Below are positions 5,764 through 13,202 of a stretch of 21,113 nucleotides of DNA, in pieces; position 1 is the stretch's first letter, and every line of letters begins with the position of its first letter. The DNA lies in NCBI GenBank assembly GCA_963205285.1, contig CAUJJQ010000241.1:1-21113 (forward strand), read 5' to 3'. Under the pieces are notes generated by a model. It did not search any database, was not told the origin of the DNA, and was given only the letters and a program-made list of their open reading frames with translations. Source of the DNA: Pseudomonadota bacterium (lineage in GTDB: Bacteria; Pseudomonadota; Alphaproteobacteria; Sphingomonadales; Sphingomonadaceae). Position numbers and translations under genes: made by a program.

Positions 5764-7247
5764 GCCAAAATATCGACGCACCCGTGACCGATCAAGCGGC
5801 GCGCGATGCGGCGGCAAAGGTCGCCGACTATGCGCATGGCTGGTCGGTTGATATTGAGCAAGAGTTCGCGCCCAAAGGTCTGAACGAAGACATAGTGCGC
5901 TTTATTTCGGCCAAAAAGGATGAACCGCAGTGGATGCTCGACTGGCGGCTAAAGGCCTTTCGCCTGTGGCAGACGATGACCCCGCCCGATTGGGCCAAGC
6001 TGAACGTGCCGCCGATCGATTATCAGGACGCCTATTATTATGCCGCGCCCAAGGCCAAGCCGAGCCTTGCCAGCCTCGATGAACTCGACCCCGAAATAAA
6101 GGCGGTTTACGACAAATTGGGCATCCCCATTGCCGAACAGGAAGTGCTGGCGGGGGTGGAGGGCGCGCGCAAGGTCGCGGTCGATGCGGTGTTCGATTCG
6201 GTGTCGGTGGCGACGACTTTTCGGGAGGAACTGAAAAAGGCGGGGGTGATTTTCCTCTCCATTTCAGAGGCGATCCGCGAATATCCCGAACTTGTCCAAA
6301 AATGGCTCGGCCGTGTGGTGCCGATGCAGGATAATTATTTCGCGACGCTCAACTGCGCGGTCTTTTCCGATGGCACCTTTGTCTATGTGCCAAAGGGGGT
6401 GCGCTGCCCGATGGAATTATCCACATATTTCCGCATCAACGCCGAAAACACCGGGCAATTTGAACGCACGCTCATCATCGCCGATGCGGGCGCGCATGTA
6501 TCCTATCTGGAAGGGTGCACCGCGCCGCAGCGCGATGAAAATCAGCTCCATGCCGCCGTGGTCGAACTGGTGGCGATGGAGGATGCGGAGATTAAATATT
6601 CAACCGTGCAAAACTGGTATCCCGGCGATGCCAATGGGCGCGGCGGCATATATAATTTCGTCACCAAACGCGCGCTGTGCCAGGGTGCGCGCAGCAAGGT
6701 TTCGTGGACACAGGTCGAAACCGGCAGCGCGATTACGTGGAAATACCCCAGTTGCGTTTTGAACGGCGATGACAGCGTGGGCGAATTTTATTCAATCGCC
6801 GTCACCAATAATTTTCAACAGGCCGACACCGGCACCAAGATGATCCACAATGGGCGGCGCACCCGTTCGACGATTGTCAGCAAAGGCATCAGCGCCGGAC
6901 GCAGCAGCGGCACCTATCGCGGGCTGGTGCGCATCGGCGCCCGGGCCGAAGGCGCGCGCAATTTCACCCAGTGCGACAGCCTGTTGCTGGGCGATAAATG
7001 CGGGGCGCACACCGTCCCATATATAGAGGTGAAAAACCCCAGCGCGACGCTGGAACATGAAGCGACAACCAGCAAAATTTCCGACGATCAACTATTTTAC
7101 GCGATGCAGCGCGGGCTGGGTCAGGAAGAAGCGGTCGCGCTGATCGTCAACGGCTTTGCCAAGCAAGTGCTGCAACAATTGCCGATGGAATTTGCGGTCG
7201 AAGCGCAAAAATTGCTGGGCATTAGCTTGGAAGGGAGCGTGGGATGA
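5760..7247 (+). CDS. sufB: Fe-S cluster scaffold subunit SufB
   Basis: SufB is the core scaffold of the cytoplasmic SufBCD complex on which sulfide and iron are assembled. The protein has 495 residues, normal for the family. Recognisable stretches include [20 protein letters not shown] near the N-terminus, [20 protein letters not shown], the beta-helix segment SYLEGCTAP, and [18 protein letters not shown], whose cysteine matches the essential C-terminal Cys of E. coli SufB. It ends with [19 protein letters not shown]. The start is ATG 5760, overlapping the regulator stop as ATGA; the frame is open further upstream, but that part lies inside the regulator gene. The stop overlaps the start of an unexpected small ORF at 7244, where sufC would be expected. 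Confidence 0.97.
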   Translation: MSQNIDAPVTDQAARDAAAKVADYAHGWSVDIEQEFAPKGLNEDIVRFISAKKDEPQWMLDWRLKAFRLWQTMTPPDWAKLNVPPIDYQDAYYYAAPKAKPSLASLDELDPEIKAVYDKLGIPIAEQEVLAGVEGARKVAVDAVFDSVSVATTFREELKKAGVIFLSISEAIREYPELVQKWLGRVVPMQDNYFATLNCAVFSDGTFVYVPKGVRCPMELSTYFRINAENTGQFERTLIIADAGAHVSYLEGCTAPQRDENQLHAAVVELVAMEDAEIKYSTVQNWYPGDANGRGGIYNFVTKRALCQGARSKVSWTQVETGSAITWKYPSCVLNGDDSVGEFYSIAVTNNFQQADTGTKMIHNGRRTRSTIVSKGISAGRSSGTYRGLVRIGARAEGARNFTQCDSLLLGDKCGAHTVPYIEVKNPSATLEHEATTSKISDDQLFYAMQRGLGQEEAVALIVNGFAKQVLQQLPMEFAVEAQKLLGISLEGSVG

Positions 7248-7573
7248 TCACAACATGGGGAGCGGTCGGGATTGCAGTTGCTATTTGGCTCGCAACAAGT
7301 TGGTATTTGAATGAGCGGCTAAAGCTAGTGCATCAGAAACTCGATGTTGATATGGATAAATACAATGTCCTTCGCGAGTACCTTTATGAAATTGATCCTC
7401 AGTTTGACGAAGAACGAAGATTGATGATTGAACTTCATGAATCTTTAGATACTGGAAAACTGTCATTTGCAGGCAAAGAGCACATGGATTTGACCAAAGA
7501 AAAAAAAGAGCGCGGATATCGAACTTTGCAGTCGTCGTTCGTTGATGGGGGACATCATGCTCCAAATCAATAA
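7244..7573 (+). CDS. small AT-rich single-pass membrane protein inserted between sufB and sufC
   Basis: I do not recognise this 109-residue protein. One hydrophobic segment at about 4-21 ([18 protein letters not shown]) is followed by a basic [10 protein letters not shown], predicting a C-terminus in the cytoplasm. The remaining 80 residues are highly charged and probably helical, with no cysteines anywhere. The DNA is about 42% GC over 7261-7560 and about 37% over 7321-7500 by hand count, against 52-67% in three flanking sufB and sufC lines I counted. Codons such as AGA, TTA, AAA, GAA and GAT are frequent, unlike the neighbours. It has a good SD (AAGGGAG, 7231-7237), an ATGA overlap with sufB, and its last 17 nt overlap sufC. 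This looks like a horizontally gained small gene that kept operon coupling intact. Confidence 0.7.
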   Translation: MITTWGAVGIAVAIWLATSWYLNERLKLVHQKLDVDMDKYNVLREYLYEIDPQFDEERRLMIELHESLDTGKLSFAGKEHMDLTKEKKERGYRTLQSSFVDGGHHAPNQ

Positions 7574-8300
7574 TCTCCACGCCACCGTTGCCGACAAGCC
7601 GATTTTGAAGGGGCTGTCGCTCACCATCAACGCGGGCGAAGTCCATGCGATCATGGGCCCCAATGGCGCGGGCAAATCAACGCTCGCCTATGTGCTGGGT
7701 GGTCGTCCCGGTTATGAAGTGACGGCGGGGTCGGCAAGTTTGAACGGTGTGGATATCCTCTCTCTCGACCCCCATGAACGCGCGGCGGCGGGGCTTTTTC
7801 TGGGTTTCCAATATCCGGTTGAAATCCCCGGCGTGTCGGGCGTGCAATTTTTGCGGGAGGCGCTCAACGCCCAGCGCAAGGCGCATGGCCTGCCCCCATT
7901 GTCGGGCGGTGATTTCCTGAAACTGGCGCGGGAAAAGGCGGCCTTGCTCGGCATGGATATGGACATGCTGAAACGCCCGGTGAACGTCGGCTTTTCGGGT
8001 GGGGAAAAAAAGCGCGCGGAAATGGTGCAGATGGGGATTCTGAACCCCAGCCTCGCCATCCTCGATGAAACCGATTCGGGGCTGGATATTGATGCGCTGC
8101 GCGTCGTCGGCGACGGTATCAACGCCATCATGCGCGCGCCTGACAAGGGAGTGCTGCTCATCACGCACTATCAACGGCTGCTCGATTATGTGCGGCCCGA
8201 TTTTGTCCATGTGCTGGCCGATGGGCGAATTACCCGTTCGGGCGGCCCTGAACTCGCGCTCGAACTCGAACGCGAAGGCTATGCAGAGGTTGCGGCATGA
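7557..8300 (+). CDS. sufC: Fe-S cluster assembly ATPase SufC
   Basis: SufC is the ABC-type ATPase that drives the SufBCD scaffold. The protein has 247 residues, as usual. Walker A GPNGAGKST is at 34-42, the Q-loop region FLGFQYPVEIPGVS at 81-94, the ABC signature FSGGEKKRAEM at 146-156, Walker B LAILDE at 166-171, followed by TDSGLDIDALR and the switch histidine in LLITHYQRLL. ATG 7557 is chosen because GGGGGA (7547-7552) sits 4 nt upstream; ATG 7545 in the same frame would add four residues. The start lies inside the tail of the small AT-rich ORF. The stop overlaps sufD by 4 nt. Confidence 0.97.
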   Translation: MLQINNLHATVADKPILKGLSLTINAGEVHAIMGPNGAGKSTLAYVLGGRPGYEVTAGSASLNGVDILSLDPHERAAAGLFLGFQYPVEIPGVSGVQFLREALNAQRKAHGLPPLSGGDFLKLAREKAALLGMDMDMLKRPVNVGFSGGEKKRAEMVQMGILNPSLAILDETDSGLDIDALRVVGDGINAIMRAPDKGVLLITHYQRLLDYVRPDFVHVLADGRITRSGGPELALELEREGYAEVAA

Positions 8301-9013
8301 CCGCATTACCCACCCACCGTGCGGAGGATTGGCGCTATAGTGATCTGGACGCGCTCGGCGCACTGTGGCCGCTGCCGGAGCCGGAAAATATCATCGTGCC
8401 CGCGGGCGCCCATTTTGACCGCAGCATCGTGCAAGATGGAGGCGGCGTCACCCAAATCCACCTGTCGCTGGGCACAGGTGCGGCAGCGCACCTTCGCATC
8501 CTCAACATCGGGGGGGGATATGGCCGGGTGGAGGTGCATGCAACGCTCCACTCCGGGGCGGATTTTCAACTCGACTGCGCGCAAATTGGTGATGGCACCC
8601 AGAATCTCGAATGCGTGACCCATGTCACCCATGCCGAGCCGGACGCCACCAGCCGCCAGACCATCCGCAATGTGGCTGGCGGCGCGGCGAGTGTCACTTA
8701 TTTGGGGCAGGTCAGCGTCGCGCGCGATGCTCAGCGCACCAACAGCGCGCAAAATGTGCGCGCCATGCTGCTTTCCCGCCACGCGAGCGTCAATGCCAAG
8801 CCCGAACTCGAAATTTTTGCCGATGATGTCCAGTGCGCGCACGGCTGTGCCATCGGCGAACTGGATGGAGCGGCGCTATTCTATCTCGCCGCACGTGGGA
8901 TTGACCCGGCAACTGCGCGGCAGATGCTGCTCGAAGCTTTCTTGACCGAAGCCTTGGGCGGTGATGCCGCGCTCAGCACCGCGGCCATCGCCAAATTAGG
9001 GCAGATGGCATGA
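8297..9013 (+). CDS. sufD: Fe-S cluster assembly protein SufD, short form
   Basis: SufD is the SufB paralogue that pairs with it in the SufBCD scaffold. At 238 residues it is much shorter than E. coli SufD (about 420), mostly through a reduced N-terminal region. The beta-helix core and C-terminal helices are kept. The conserved DVQCAHGCAIGELD, with the histidine that corresponds to the functional His of E. coli SufD, is followed by ALFYLAARGIDPATARQMLLEAFL. The N-terminus HRAEDWRYSDLDAL matches the SufD opening (R-x-E-x-W-R-Y-[ST]). Coupling by ATGA overlaps on both sides supports a working gene rather than a truncation. Similar short SufD proteins are, to my knowledge, usual in sphingomonads. 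Confidence 0.93.
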   Translation: MTALPTHRAEDWRYSDLDALGALWPLPEPENIIVPAGAHFDRSIVQDGGGVTQIHLSLGTGAAAHLRILNIGGGYGRVEVHATLHSGADFQLDCAQIGDGTQNLECVTHVTHAEPDATSRQTIRNVAGGAASVTYLGQVSVARDAQRTNSAQNVRAMLLSRHASVNAKPELEIFADDVQCAHGCAIGELDGAALFYLAARGIDPATARQMLLEAFLTEALGGDAALSTAAIAKLGQMA

Positions 9014-10230
9014 ATATCGCGCACCCTGCCATAGCGCGGCTTGGCCGGGCGGCGCGCGCCGATTTCCCCGGCCTTGCTGGCGATTGGCATTATCTCGACA
9101 GCGCGGTCAGCGCGCAAAAACCGCAAATCGTCATCGATGCGGCAACCCGTGCGATGGGCGCAGATTATGCCAGCGTCCATCGCGGCGTATATCAACGCAG
9201 CGCCGACATGACGCTGGCCTATGAAGCGGCACGCGCGCGGGTGGCGCAATTTCTGGGCGGCAGTGCAGATGAAATCATCTTCGTGCGCGGCGCGACGGAG
9301 GGGATAAATCTGGTCGCGCAAAGCTGGGGTTTGGCCAATATCGGTGCGGGTGACCACATCCTCCTTTCCACGCTCGAACATCATAGCAATATCGTGCCAT
9401 GGCAGATGTTGGCCGAACGCGTCGGCGCGCATATCGATGTGTGCCCGCTGACAGCGGACGGCTGCATCGACCTCGATGCAGCAACCAACATATTGACCCC
9501 GCAGCATAAATTGGTTGCGCTTGCCCATGTGTCGAACGTGCTGGGCAGCCAGTTGGACCTGCGCCGTGCCGCCGATCTGGCGCATGGGGTCGGGGCAAAA
9601 TTGCTGATCGATGGCTGTCAGGCGGTGCCGCGCATGACCGTCAACATGGGCGAACTGGGCGTCGATTTTTACGTATTTTCCGCACACAAGCTTTATGGCC
9701 CAACCGGCATTGGCGCATTATGGGCGCGGGCCGAGATTTTGGATGCCATGCCGCCGTGGCAGGGCGGGGGGTCGATGATCGACCGTGTCAGTTTCGAACG
9801 CACCAGCTACGCCCCTGCCCCCACCCGGTTTGAGGCGGGAACACCCCCGATTGTGGAGGGGTGCGCGCTCCACGCCGCGATTGATTATGTCGATGCCATT
9901 GGGCTGGACGCCATTGCCGCGCACGAACATGCGCTGGTTGCAGCGGCGCGACAAGCGCTGGCGCAAATCCCCGGTGTGCGGCTGTTTGGCCCGGTGGATA
10001 GCGCGGGCATCCTCAGCTTTGCGGTGGGTGATGTCCACCCGCATGATGTCGCCACCATTTTGGACGAAGCGGGCGTCGCCATCCGCGCCGGGCACCATTG
10101 TGCGCAGCCGTTGATGGCGCATCTGGGCGTAGCGGCCACCGCGCGCGCCAGCTTTGGCCTGTATAGCGACGATGATGATGTGGCCGCGCTGGTGCGCGGT
10201 ATCGAACGGGTGAAAAGGATTTTCGGATGA
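9010..10230 (+). CDS. sufS: cysteine desulfurase SufS
   Basis: This PLP enzyme takes sulfur from cysteine as an enzyme-bound persulfide, leaving alanine, and supplies it to SufB. The 406-residue length fits group II desulfurases. Visible features are SVHRGVYQRS (55-64), the PLP-stacking histidine in LEHHSNIVPWQ (122-132), PLP-anchoring LIDGCQAVPR (199-208), the Schiff-base lysine Lys227 in FSAHKLYGPTGIG, and the catalytic Cys364 in RAGHHCAQPLM. Cys203 stands where many SufS proteins have Ala, and DSAVSAQKP replaces the usual DSAASSQKP; both look benign. No sufE gene is seen in this window, so the sulfur relay partner must lie elsewhere or be absent. It overlaps sufD and sufT by 4 nt each. Confidence 0.97.
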   Translation: MNIAHPAIARLGRAARADFPGLAGDWHYLDSAVSAQKPQIVIDAATRAMGADYASVHRGVYQRSADMTLAYEAARARVAQFLGGSADEIIFVRGATEGINLVAQSWGLANIGAGDHILLSTLEHHSNIVPWQMLAERVGAHIDVCPLTADGCIDLDAATNILTPQHKLVALAHVSNVLGSQLDLRRAADLAHGVGAKLLIDGCQAVPRMTVNMGELGVDFYVFSAHKLYGPTGIGALWARAEILDAMPPWQGGGSMIDRVSFERTSYAPAPTRFEAGTPPIVEGCALHAAIDYVDAIGLDAIAAHEHALVAAARQALAQIPGVRLFGPVDSAGILSFAVGDVHPHDVATILDEAGVAIRAGHHCAQPLMAHLGVAATARASFGLYSDDDDVAALVRGIERVKRIFG

Positions 10231-10694
10231 CCGACACCATCCCCCATGAAAATGTTACCAGCGTGCCGGTGCCGCCGCGCGCACGGGTTAGTGATGCCGA
10301 AAGCGATGCCGATAAAATGGCGCGCAAGCGGGATTACCTCTCCGGCTTTCTCGACGCTGCACCTGCCGAATTGCCGACAGGCGCGCCGGGCGGTGATTTG
10401 CACGACGCCATCATCGATGCATTGAAAGAGATTTACGACCCCGAAATCCCCGTCAACATCTATGACCTTGGCCTCATCTATAATGTGGAGGTAGGGGATG
10501 ACGCGCACGCAGTCGTCACCATGACGCTGACGACGCCGCATTGCCCGGTCGCTGAATCGATGCCCGGCGAAGTGGAAATGCGCGTCGGTGCGGTCGCTGG
10601 CGTCGGCATAGTCGATGTCAATCTGGTCTGGGACCCGCCGTGGAGCCCGGCCAATATGACCGATGAGGCGCGGCTCGAACTGGGGATGTTGTGA
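10227..10694 (+). CDS. sufT: MIP18/DUF59-family Fe-S assembly protein SufT
   Basis: This 155-residue protein is the SufT-type DUF59 (MIP18) factor found in many SUF operons, involved in maturation of Fe-S proteins. The domain spans about 56-155, with DPEIPVNIYDLGLIY (71-85), the conserved Cys106 in TTPHCPVAESMP, and VNLVWDPPWSPANMTDEARLELG at the end. About 55 N-terminal residues are low in conserved features and proline- and charge-rich; variable N-termini are common in the family. It overlaps sufS by ATGA, and sufA follows after 2 nt. Placement matches the sufS-sufT-sufA order known from other alphaproteobacteria. Confidence 0.93.
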   Translation: MTDTIPHENVTSVPVPPRARVSDAESDADKMARKRDYLSGFLDAAPAELPTGAPGGDLHDAIIDALKEIYDPEIPVNIYDLGLIYNVEVGDDAHAVVTMTLTTPHCPVAESMPGEVEMRVGAVAGVGIVDVNLVWDPPWSPANMTDEARLELGML

Positions 10695-10696
10695 CC

Positions 10697-11065
10697 ATGA
10701 CCGACGCACCCGCCACCCGCACCCGCCGCCCGCTGCCCGCCGCAATCACGCTGACACCGCGTGCCGAAACGCGCATCGCCGATTTGATGGCAAAGGCCCC
10801 TGCGGGCACCATCGGTGTCAAGCTGTCCACCCCCCGACGCGGCTGTTCGGGGCTGGCATATAGCCTTGATTATGTCAGCGACGCGGTGGGTTTTGACGAA
10901 CGCATCGAAACGCCCGGCGGCACGCTCTATGTCGATGGGGCCAGCCTCCTCTACCTCATCGGATCGGTGATGGATTGGGTGGAGGATGATTTTACCGCCG
11001 GTTTCACCTTTCAAAACCCCAATGCCAAGGGGGCTTGCGGCTGCGGCGAAAGCTTTACCGTCTGA
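10697..11065 (+). CDS. sufA: A-type iron-sulfur carrier protein SufA
   Basis: This 122-residue A-type carrier accepts clusters from SufBCD and passes them to client proteins. The three ligand cysteines are Cys50 (RRGCSGLAY) and Cys114/Cys116 (GACGCGESF), in the arrangement of the HesB/IscA/SufA/ErpA family. The core LTPRAETRI...VKLSTPRRGC and FVDGASLLYLIGSVMDWVEDDFTAGFTFQNPNA-type pattern is intact. ATG 10697 lies 2 nt after the sufT stop. A GTG at 10691 in the same frame is 4 nt from GGGGA and cannot be excluded; it would add two residues. It is the last recognised suf gene, and no terminator follows until 11366. Confidence 0.95.
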   Translation: MTDAPATRTRRPLPAAITLTPRAETRIADLMAKAPAGTIGVKLSTPRRGCSGLAYSLDYVSDAVGFDERIETPGGTLYVDGASLLYLIGSVMDWVEDDFTAGFTFQNPNAKGACGCGESFTV

Positions 11066-11156
11066 TTTTTGTGGGCGCGGTGCATTTTGCGCTTGCGTGG
11101 CCGGACGCATTGATTCACCTTCACCCTGTGCCGCGACAGATAAAGGGAGTGCGCAC
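11066..11156 (+). other. sufA to small-ORF gap
   Basis: This 91-bp stretch has no terminator and no convincing promoter. TTGCGC (11087-11092) with a poor TTGATT at 17-nt spacing is the best candidate. A GANTC (CcrM-type) site lies at 11112-11116. The downstream tiny gene may therefore be read from the suf promoter or from a weak promoter here. Confidence 0.3.
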
Positions 11157-11174
11157 ATGCCCATCCATCTAGTG

Positions 11175-11188
11175 AAAGGAGGTGATCC
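11175..11188 (+). promoter_or_regulatory. full-length anti-SD-complementary ribosome binding site
   Basis: AAAGGAGGTGATCC is the exact reverse complement of the canonical last 14 nt of bacterial 16S rRNA (GGATCACCTCCTTT). The AGGAGG core ends 7 nt before ATG 11190, which is ideal. Ordinary genes in this window use 5-7 matching bases, so this is exceptional and makes initiation at 11190 likely. Confidence 0.8.
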
Positions 11189-11189
11189 G

Positions 11190-11252
11190 ATGTCTCATGG
11201 TCTGCTAAAGAGGTCGGTCGCTTACTTTCGGAGCGTGCGCGAGCGCCGCTGA
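11190..11252 (+). CDS. 20-residue basic peptide with exceptional ribosome binding site
   Basis: ATG 11190 opens a 20-codon frame ending in TGA at 11250-11252. The peptide begins MSHGLLKRSV and ends YFRSVRERR, with seven Arg/Lys residues and an amphipathic look. A longer in-frame start at ATG 11157, with its own SD (AAGGGAG, 11143-11149, 7-nt spacing), would give 31 residues in which the internal SD codes for VKGGDP. Two nested starts, each with a proper SD, are unlikely by chance. I recognise no family with certainty. It lies after sufA and before a structured tail and strong terminator, so it may be a highly translated short peptide, a leader, or the coding part of a dual-function RNA. Confidence 0.6.
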   Translation: MSHGLLKRSVAYFRSVRERR

Positions 11253-11276
11253 GGCGAATGCCGCGCCATCACGTTC

Positions 11277-11352
11277 CGGCGGGGGAAGCGCCCCTCGCCG
11301 ACCATGTAATAGCGTATTTTTGGGGCCGGTAAGTCAGATTTGGCCCTGAAAA
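11277..11352 (+). ncRNA. structured RNA segment after the tiny gene
   Basis: Two stem-loops precede the terminator. The first pairs CGGCG-GGGG (11277-11285) with CCCC-t-CGCCG (11291-11300) around AAGCG, nine pairs with one bulge. The second pairs TTTT..GGGCC (11317-11327) with GGCCC..AAAA (11342-11352). With the terminator this makes a three-hairpin 3' region of about 140 nt, unusually long and structured for an operon tail. It could be an sRNA released from the transcript. No Rfam family is recognised. Confidence 0.4.
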
Positions 11353-11365
11353 TGCGATAGATCGG

Positions 11366-11396
11366 GGGTCGCCGGAGCAATTCGGCGACCCTTTTT
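11366..11396 (+). terminator. strong rho-independent terminator of suf operon or tiny gene
   Basis: GGGTCGCCG (11366-11374) pairs perfectly with CGGCGACCC (11383-11391) around an 8-nt loop, followed by TTTTT (11392-11396). The minus strand has no T-run after the hairpin, so it acts on the plus strand. It is the first good terminator after sufA. Confidence 0.92.
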
Positions 11397-11445
11397 CATC
11401 GGGATGGCAAGGTGGGATGCAGGCGCCCCAATTGGACGGCGCGCC

Positions 11446-12408
11446 CTACCGCTTGCTCCAGCCGCGCCAGATGAACCATGCCGCGACCAGCAGCGCAATG
11501 ACGATGCACAGCGTCGTCACCCCCCAAAATGCCCATGGTGCCTTGGCATAGGGTATCCCCTCCACATTCATGCCGAGCAGGCCAGTGATAAAGGTGAGGG
11601 GCAGGAAAATCAGCGCCGAAATGGCGATTTGCAAAGAGCGCGCGTCCATCCGTTCCGACCGCAGATCTGTAATCTCATCATGCAGCACGGCGGCGCGTTC
11701 ACGCACCGATTCCAATTCCTCTGCCATGCGGTAAAATCGGTCGGTCGCTTCACGCATATGCGCCCGTTCGGCAGTGTCAAACCATGGGAGGCCGAGCGAC
11801 ATCAGGCTTTCGAGCGCCTGACGCTGCGGCGCGACAAAACGACGCAGGCCAATGGCGGCGGAACGCAGACGGCTGGTTTCGCGGCGCTGTTCAAAGCTGG
11901 CGTGGCGGTCAATCCCCTCCTCCAACGCGTCGAGCGCATCGCCGATCTGCGCAACCTTGGCATCCAATTGTTCGGCGCTGGCGCTGAGCAGCGCGACAAG
12001 GACATCGCCGCAATCATGCAGCACCCCCGCATCGAAAGCCGCGATTGCGTGCGGCAGGACGTCCGTCGGGCGAAAAGCAACCGAAATCAATAGCTTGGGT
12101 GTCGCCCAAATCCGCATAGAGGCAAGCGGATCACCCTCTGTCGTATCATCCCCCTCTGCCAGCGGCGTGCGCAGATTGAGCAAGACGCCATCGGCCAGCA
12201 TGTCGCAGCGCGGGCGGGTTTCCACCGCGAGCAGCGCGCGCACCACCACTTCGGGCAGATGGCAGTCGCGTTCCTCCAGCAAGTTGAGGCTGTCACGCTC
12301 CTGAAAATGGAGCCAGCGGAAACCGGGGGCCGCTTCCTCCAGCACACGGGCATCGGCAGCATCGCTGACCCGCGCAGTGCCATCGGCAAAATCCATCACC
12401 CGGATCAT
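11446..12408 (-). CDS. CorA/ZntB-family divalent cation transporter
   Basis: This 320-residue inner-membrane protein belongs to the CorA metal ion transporter family. A large cytoplasmic N-terminal domain (1-255) ends in a long charged helix (about 215-258). Two C-terminal membrane helices follow at about 261-278 and 293-314. The GMN signature that forms the pore mouth is at 279-281 (TGLLGMNVEGIP), and the loop VEGIPYAKAPWAFW resembles the ZntB subgroup (GGIP) more than Mg-type CorA. The C-terminus is short and basic, as in the family. Whether it moves Zn, Mg, Ni or Co cannot be told from sequence. Its start overlaps the upstream siroheme gene stop by 4 nt, so it is the last gene of that minus-strand unit. 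Confidence 0.9.
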   Translation of the reverse strand: MIRVMDFADGTARVSDAADARVLEEAAPGFRWLHFQERDSLNLLEERDCHLPEVVVRALLAVETRPRCDMLADGVLLNLRTPLAEGDDTTEGDPLASMRIWATPKLLISVAFRPTDVLPHAIAAFDAGVLHDCGDVLVALLSASAEQLDAKVAQIGDALDALEEGIDRHASFEQRRETSRLRSAAIGLRRFVAPQRQALESLMSLGLPWFDTAERAHMREATDRFYRMAEELESVRERAAVLHDEITDLRSERMDARSLQIAISALIFLPLTFITGLLGMNVEGIPYAKAPWAFWGVTTLCIVIALLVAAWFIWRGWSKR

Positions 12409-13202
12409 GCAGGGGGTCGCCGCAGCCAGATGTGGACGCCGGTTTCAGGCACGGGGGGCCGCACTTCCGACAGGCGGCGGGGGGCGTCGGCGCGCGCTCG
12501 GTGTAAAATAGGCTCGCTCACCCCCACTTGGTGCCACAAAACATCTGCCCCTGCCAATAGCCGCGCCGCACGCAGGGTGAGTGCATCAGGGTCATCAGAG
12601 GTCAAAATAATTTCATCCAATATTCCAATGACTTGCGCGTCGATGTCGGAGGGTACATCGGCTATGCATTGGGCTATTTCAGCTGGCGCCGCCCCATCCT
12701 CCAGCGGATCGAGCGGCCCGCCCTCCGCCAGCAGCGCCGCCACCGCTCGCCGTCGTGCCGCGCCATCGGGAAAGGCATGGCGCAGCGCGGCCTTGGCCCC
12801 ACCGAGCAAAGCGGCAATCGCCCCCGCTCTCTCGGGAATCAGTCGTTCAAGGCGCTGACGCAGTGCCGCTGCCAACCCGGCCGACGCACCGCCCGTGCCA
12901 ATGGCGATGGTGACCGTCCCGCGTTCTACCAATGCACCCAGCGTAAAATCGCACAGGTCCGGCTGATCCGCGACATTGACCAGCAGCCCCGCCGCGCGCA
13001 AACGCTCGGCCGTTGCGGCTGCCGCCACCGGATCAGCGATGGCGACAAAGCCCAGTCGGACATCGGGCGAAAGCTCTGCCACCGGCGCGCCCCCTGCCCG
13101 CTCAATCAGGCGTCGTCGCGCATCCGCCACATCGCCATCGCCGATGAGTATGATTTTCTTACCCGCCAGTTGCACGAAAATGGGCAGGTCGCGCATCGCC
13201 AT
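12405..13202 (-). CDS. precorrin-2 dehydrogenase/sirohydrochlorin ferrochelatase with vestigial methyltransferase tail
   Basis: This 265-residue protein matches the CysG N-terminal (Met8p-like) module that oxidises precorrin-2 and inserts iron to make sirohaem, the cofactor of sulfite and nitrite reductases. A nucleotide-binding fold opens with KKIILIGDGDVADARRRLIERAG (15-37). NVADQPDLCDF (76-86) holds Asp79 at the position of the catalytic Asp of the family, and AIGTGGASAGLAAALRQRLERLIP (100-123) is the typical helix. Residues 191-245 (DDPDALTLRAARLLAGADV...) look like the first 50 residues of the SUMT methyltransferase, with the GxGPGDP loop lost and the rest missing. ATG 13202 overlaps the lysA stop by 1 nt; ATG 13196 is an alternative. 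Confidence 0.88.
   Translation of the reverse strand: MAMRDLPIFVQLAGKKIILIGDGDVADARRRLIERAGGAPVAELSPDVRLGFVAIADPVAAAATAERLRAAGLLVNVADQPDLCDFTLGALVERGTVTIAIGTGGASAGLAAALRQRLERLIPERAGAIAALLGGAKAALRHAFPDGAARRRAVAALLAEGGPLDPLEDGAAPAEIAQCIADVPSDIDAQVIGILDEIILTSDDPDALTLRAARLLAGADVLWHQVGVSEPILHRARADAPRRLSEVRPPVPETGVHIWLRRPPA

Noticed and set aside
7244..7573. Small AT-rich ORF as an insertion sequence or its remnant
   Set aside because: I see no transposase motif, no clear terminal inverted repeats and no clear target duplication; the short GATG-like similarity at both ends is too weak.
8881..9687. 268-codon minus-strand ORF opposite sufD and sufS
   Set aside because: It runs across the sufD-sufS junction and opposes an intact SufS with all catalytic residues, so it is a shadow frame.
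9885..10745. 286-codon minus-strand ORF opposite sufS, sufT and sufA
   Set aside because: It spans three coupled genes on the other strand and has no SD or recognisable motif.
11404..12093. 229-codon plus-strand ORF opposite the CorA-like gene
   Set aside because: The CorA-like frame carries the GMN motif and two membrane helices. The antisense product is His/Arg/Gln-rich and unlike any family.
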